Source: an uncultured Bacteroidales bacterium (lineage in GTDB: Bacteria > Bacteroidota > Bacteroidia > Bacteroidales > UBA932). From it: a stretch of 64,000 nucleotides of DNA. Position numbers and translations under genes: made by a program. The notes under the pieces are model-generated. The model was not told where the DNA came from and ran no database searches. It saw nothing but the letters and a program-made list of their open reading frames with translations. Numbering within the stretch: the stretch's first letter is position 1; every line of letters starts with the position of its first letter. The stretch is taken from assembly GCA_944325435.1 (NCBI GenBank), contig CALVAC010000001.1, positions 159,854-223,853 on the forward strand, read 5' to 3'. Positions 61,597 to 64,000 of this stretch are shown here, piece by piece.

Positions 61597-62970
61597 ATGG
61601 GGGAAACTGATATATCAAGGCGAGATTTTCTCAAGACAATGGCGGTGTCCGGAGCTGCAGTTGCGGGACTGTCTGCATGCGCCGGGAAACCAGAGAATGC
61701 ATCCGGAACGGAAGAGGCGGGAGAAATGACATTCAGGACCAATCCGAATACAGGAGACCAGGTGTCGCTTCTCGGATTCGGGATGATGAGACTGCCGTTC
61801 CTCAAAGGGAAGAAAGCAGACGATGGCAGAGGAGTCATCGACCAGGAGGAAGTCAACCATCTGGTGGACTATGCCATAGAACATGGGGTCAACTATTTCG
61901 ACACATCTCCTGCCTACTGCCAGGGAATGTCCGAGGAATCCACCGGCATTGCATTGAGCCGCTACCCGCGCGACAGCTATTTCATTGCCACTAAAATTTC
62001 CAATTTCAGCAAGTCCACACATTCCTTCGAGGCATCGAGGGAAATGTACCTCAACTCTCTGAAATATCTGAAGACAGACTACATTGACTACTATCTGCTC
62101 CATTCCCTCTCCAATATGGAAGATTTCAAGAAACGATACCTTGACAACGGCATCCTTGATTTCCTTATGGAGGAAAGGTCAGCAGGACGCATCCGCAACC
62201 TCGGGTTCTCATACCACGGACACAAGGAGTTCTTCGACTATCTTATGTCTGTCCACGACAGATATCATTGGGATTTCGTACAGATCCAGATGAATTATCT
62301 GGACTGGGAATATGCCGAGAAAATCAAGTCAAAGAACACCAATGCCGACTATATGTACTATGAACTGGAGAAAAGGAACATCCCTGTCATAATCATGGAG
62401 CCGCTGCTTGGAGGACGGCTGTCCAGGGTACCGGAGAACGTACTGGCGGAATTCAAGGAAAGGGAACCGGAACTTAGTGTCGCATCGTGGGCATTCCGTT
62501 TCGTAGGGTCATATCCCGGAGTGCTCACAGCCCTCAGCGGAATGACGAGAATGGAGCATCTGCAGGACAATCTGAAGACATACTCCCCACTTGATCCACT
62601 GACTGAAGACGAACTGGCTTTCCTGCATCATATCGCACACCTGATGATGCAGTTCAAGACAGTGCCATGCAACGACTGCCAGTATTGCATGCCTTGTCCG
62701 TACGGCATCGACATCCCTGGCATCCTGCTCCACTACAACAAATGCATCAATGAAGGTAACCTGCCGACGACATCGCAGGACCCTGAATACCGCAAGGCCC
62801 GTCGGGCATATCTTGTCGGATATGACCGCAGTGTACCCAAACTGCGTCAGGCGGACCACTGCACTGGATGCGGCCAATGTAACCCGCACTGTCCTCAGGG
62901 CATAGACATTCCGAAAGAACTGCACCGCATCGATGCATACGTCGAACAGCTGAAACAGCAGACCCTATGA
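61597..62970 (+). CDS. Tat-exported aldo/keto reductase with C-terminal ferredoxin motifs
   Basis: A 457-residue protein. It has a Tat signal (SRRDFLKTMAVSGAAVAGLS), an aldo/keto reductase TIM barrel (about 45-330; FDTSPAYCQG, IATKIS, YYLLHSL, and a PVIIMEPLLGGRLS strand) and a ferredoxin-like tail with Cys358/361/364/367 and Cys422/425/428/432 ([4Fe-4S] motifs). Such enzymes are common in anaerobic Bacteroidales and may use ferredoxin-type electrons in place of NADPH. The upstream polyferredoxin is a natural donor. Substrate unknown. Its stop overlaps the ZIP gene start (ATGA). Confidence 0.9.
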   Translation: MGETDISRRDFLKTMAVSGAAVAGLSACAGKPENASGTEEAGEMTFRTNPNTGDQVSLLGFGMMRLPFLKGKKADDGRGVIDQEEVNHLVDYAIEHGVNYFDTSPAYCQGMSEESTGIALSRYPRDSYFIATKISNFSKSTHSFEASREMYLNSLKYLKTDYIDYYLLHSLSNMEDFKKRYLDNGILDFLMEERSAGRIRNLGFSYHGHKEFFDYLMSVHDRYHWDFVQIQMNYLDWEYAEKIKSKNTNADYMYYELEKRNIPVIIMEPLLGGRLSRVPENVLAEFKEREPELSVASWAFRFVGSYPGVLTALSGMTRMEHLQDNLKTYSPLDPLTEDELAFLHHIAHLMMQFKTVPCNDCQYCMPCPYGIDIPGILLHYNKCINEGNLPTTSQDPEYRKARRAYLVGYDRSVPKLRQADHCTGCGQCNPHCPQGIDIPKELHRIDAYVEQLKQQTL

Positions 62971-63749
62971 CACTGAACGACTGGTGGATATTGCTGATAC
63001 CTCTCCTCGGGACTACCCTGGGGGCAGCCTGCGTGCTCTTCATGAAGAAACAGATGCGGCCGGCAATGGAACGGGGGCTGTCCGGATTCGCCGCAGGAGT
63101 CATGGTCGCGGCCTCTATCTGGAGCCTGCTCATCCCTGCAATGGACCAGTCTCAGGAAATGGGAGCCTGGGCATTCGTCCCTGCCGTAGCAGGATTCTGG
63201 GGAGGAATCCTTTTCCTTCTCCTGCTCGACAACATCATTCCGCATCTGCATAACCACGGCAAGGAAGACGAAGGGCCGAAGAGCAGACTCAAACGGACCA
63301 CCAAGCTTGTCCTTGCCATTACACTCCACAATATTCCCGAAGGGATGGCGGTCGGGGTCACGTATGCAGGCTGGATAAGCGGCGATACGGCCATTACAAT
63401 GACAGGAGCCCTCGCACTGGCCATAGGAATCGCCATCCAGAACTTCCCCGAAGGGGCCATCGTGTCCATGCCTCTCAGGGCCGAAGGCACAAGCCGCAGA
63501 AAGGCGTTCGCATACGGGACCCTCTCCGGAGTCGTCGAGCCGGTCGGAGCCATCATCACAGTGGCTCTGGCGGCCCTCATAACCCCTTATCTTCCCTATC
63601 TGCTGAGTTTCGCAGCCGGGGCGATGATCTATGTCGTCGTGGAGGAACTCATTCCGGAAATGTCCGGAGGACGGCACTCCAATATCGGCACCCTTATGTT
63701 CGCCTTGGGCTTCTCCCTCATGATGATTCTCGATGTCGCTTTGGGATAA
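62967..63749 (+). CDS. ZIP-family metal transporter
   Basis: A 260-residue inner-membrane protein with eight membrane segments. The metal-site helices read LAITLHNIPEGMAVGV (TM4) and IQNFPEGAIVSMPLRAEG (TM5), the ZupT/ZIP signature. It imports divalent metals (Zn, Fe, Mn). Fe supply for the upstream iron-sulfur proteins would fit but is not shown. It overlaps the reductase gene by 4 bp and ends the group. Confidence 0.92.
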   Translation: MTLNDWWILLIPLLGTTLGAACVLFMKKQMRPAMERGLSGFAAGVMVAASIWSLLIPAMDQSQEMGAWAFVPAVAGFWGGILFLLLLDNIIPHLHNHGKEDEGPKSRLKRTTKLVLAITLHNIPEGMAVGVTYAGWISGDTAITMTGALALAIGIAIQNFPEGAIVSMPLRAEGTSRRKAFAYGTLSGVVEPVGAIITVALAALITPYLPYLLSFAAGAMIYVVVEELIPEMSGGRHSNIGTLMFALGFSLMMILDVALG

Positions 63750-63859
63750 GTTTTCGACACACTGTCAATATGCAATGAATTGAGGTTGACAGTCATTGTC
63801 ATTTCCCCTTTTGCATTAATGTCTATCCGCATTGTCACCCCTAAAAGAATAACAGGACG

Positions 63860-63992
63860 AAAAGTTCGGACGGCGTGGCCGCCTGTGGCCCCGTGAACGG
63901 GAGGTAGCGAACGGTTTATGAGAATGTCCGGCGGACATCCGGAAGTGAGCAGACCGCGTAGCGGTGGGAGGGATTTACCGGACCGAACTTTT
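63860..63992. repeat. Structured inverted-repeat element of unknown type
   Basis: Terminal 10-bp perfect inverted repeats (63860-63869 and 63983-63992) enclose about 113 bp with further palindromes: ATGTCCG-G-CGGACAT (63924-63938), ACCGC-GTA-GCGGT (63953-63965) and paired GTGGCC units (63875-63890). No ORF. On the plus strand it ends in TTTTT, so the outer stem could act as a terminator after the ZIP gene. It might be a MITE-like or REP-type repeat, or a structured RNA. Confidence 0.55.
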
Positions 63993-64000
63993 TCGGTATA

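Noticed and set aside
1..64000. CRISPR arrays, insertion sequences, prophage, replication origin
   Set aside because: I saw no regularly spaced repeats, transposase or phage structural genes, or origin features on either strand.

Overview
The window is chromosomal DNA of a Bacteroidales bacterium (Bacteroidota); I cannot resolve the genus. Supporting signs are promoters of the TTTG-N19-TAnnTTTG type with no Shine-Dalgarno sequences, a TonB-dependent receptor with a CarboxypepD_reg-like N-domain, fimbrillin/FISUMP and DUF4876/DUF6850-type envelope proteins, a C-terminal HTH regulator of the Bacteroides type, and an rpoN-activator/lptE/TPR/secG gene order. The core genes have mid-range GC; two stretches (about 5.8-7.0 kb and 38.65-40.6 kb) are clearly AT-richer.

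Layout. 0-6 kb: the end of a YeiH-type exporter, a Bcp peroxiredoxin, and a minus-strand tripartite efflux operon (TolC, HlyD/EmrA, 14-TM MFS). 6-7.2 kb: an AT-rich patch with a YafQ-like toxin/RHH antitoxin pair, bounded by tRNA-Gly(GCC) and a 26-bp partial copy of that tRNA. 7.3-16.8 kb: cupin and pheS, a DUF1080 double-domain lipoprotein, a small secreted protein, then a plus-strand run of C69 dipeptidase, a polyferredoxin with an HMA-like domain, and an S46 dipeptidyl peptidase. 16.9-24.2 kb: a minus-strand outer-membrane operon (TonB receptor, DUF4876-like lipoprotein, DUF6850-like barrel, fimbrillin-FISUMP lipoprotein). 24.4-30.2 kb: HdeD-like protein, a ClpB without its N-domain, SecG, a TPR-like protein, LptE and a sigma-54 activator. 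30.4-32 kb: an abundant-type lipoprotein.

32.1-50.1 kb is the most unusual part. One strand carries, nearly without gaps, a membrane-anchored HTH regulator, a small secreted protein with one YD repeat, a 2053-residue Sec-exported SpvB/FG-GAP/RHS protein with an AT-rich variable tip, two candidate immunity genes, and then a compact type II secretion / type IV pilus-like apparatus (pseudopilins, prepilin peptidase, GspE, GspD, GspL/M/C-like proteins, GspF). The secretion genes start 5 bp after the last candidate immunity gene. Two nested pairs of direct repeats suggest that a second RHS cassette once lay on the far side and has been lost. My leading inference is a polymorphic RHS toxin locus with its own dedicated secretion machine.

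50.1-64 kb: a beta-barrel protein, the alpha-2-macroglobulin/PbpC pair, a secreted endonuclease/exonuclease/phosphatase-fold lipoprotein, and a redox group (NapH/NapG-like polyferredoxin, Tat-type aldo/keto reductase with ferredoxin motifs, ZIP metal transporter). The window ends in a structured inverted-repeat element of unknown nature.
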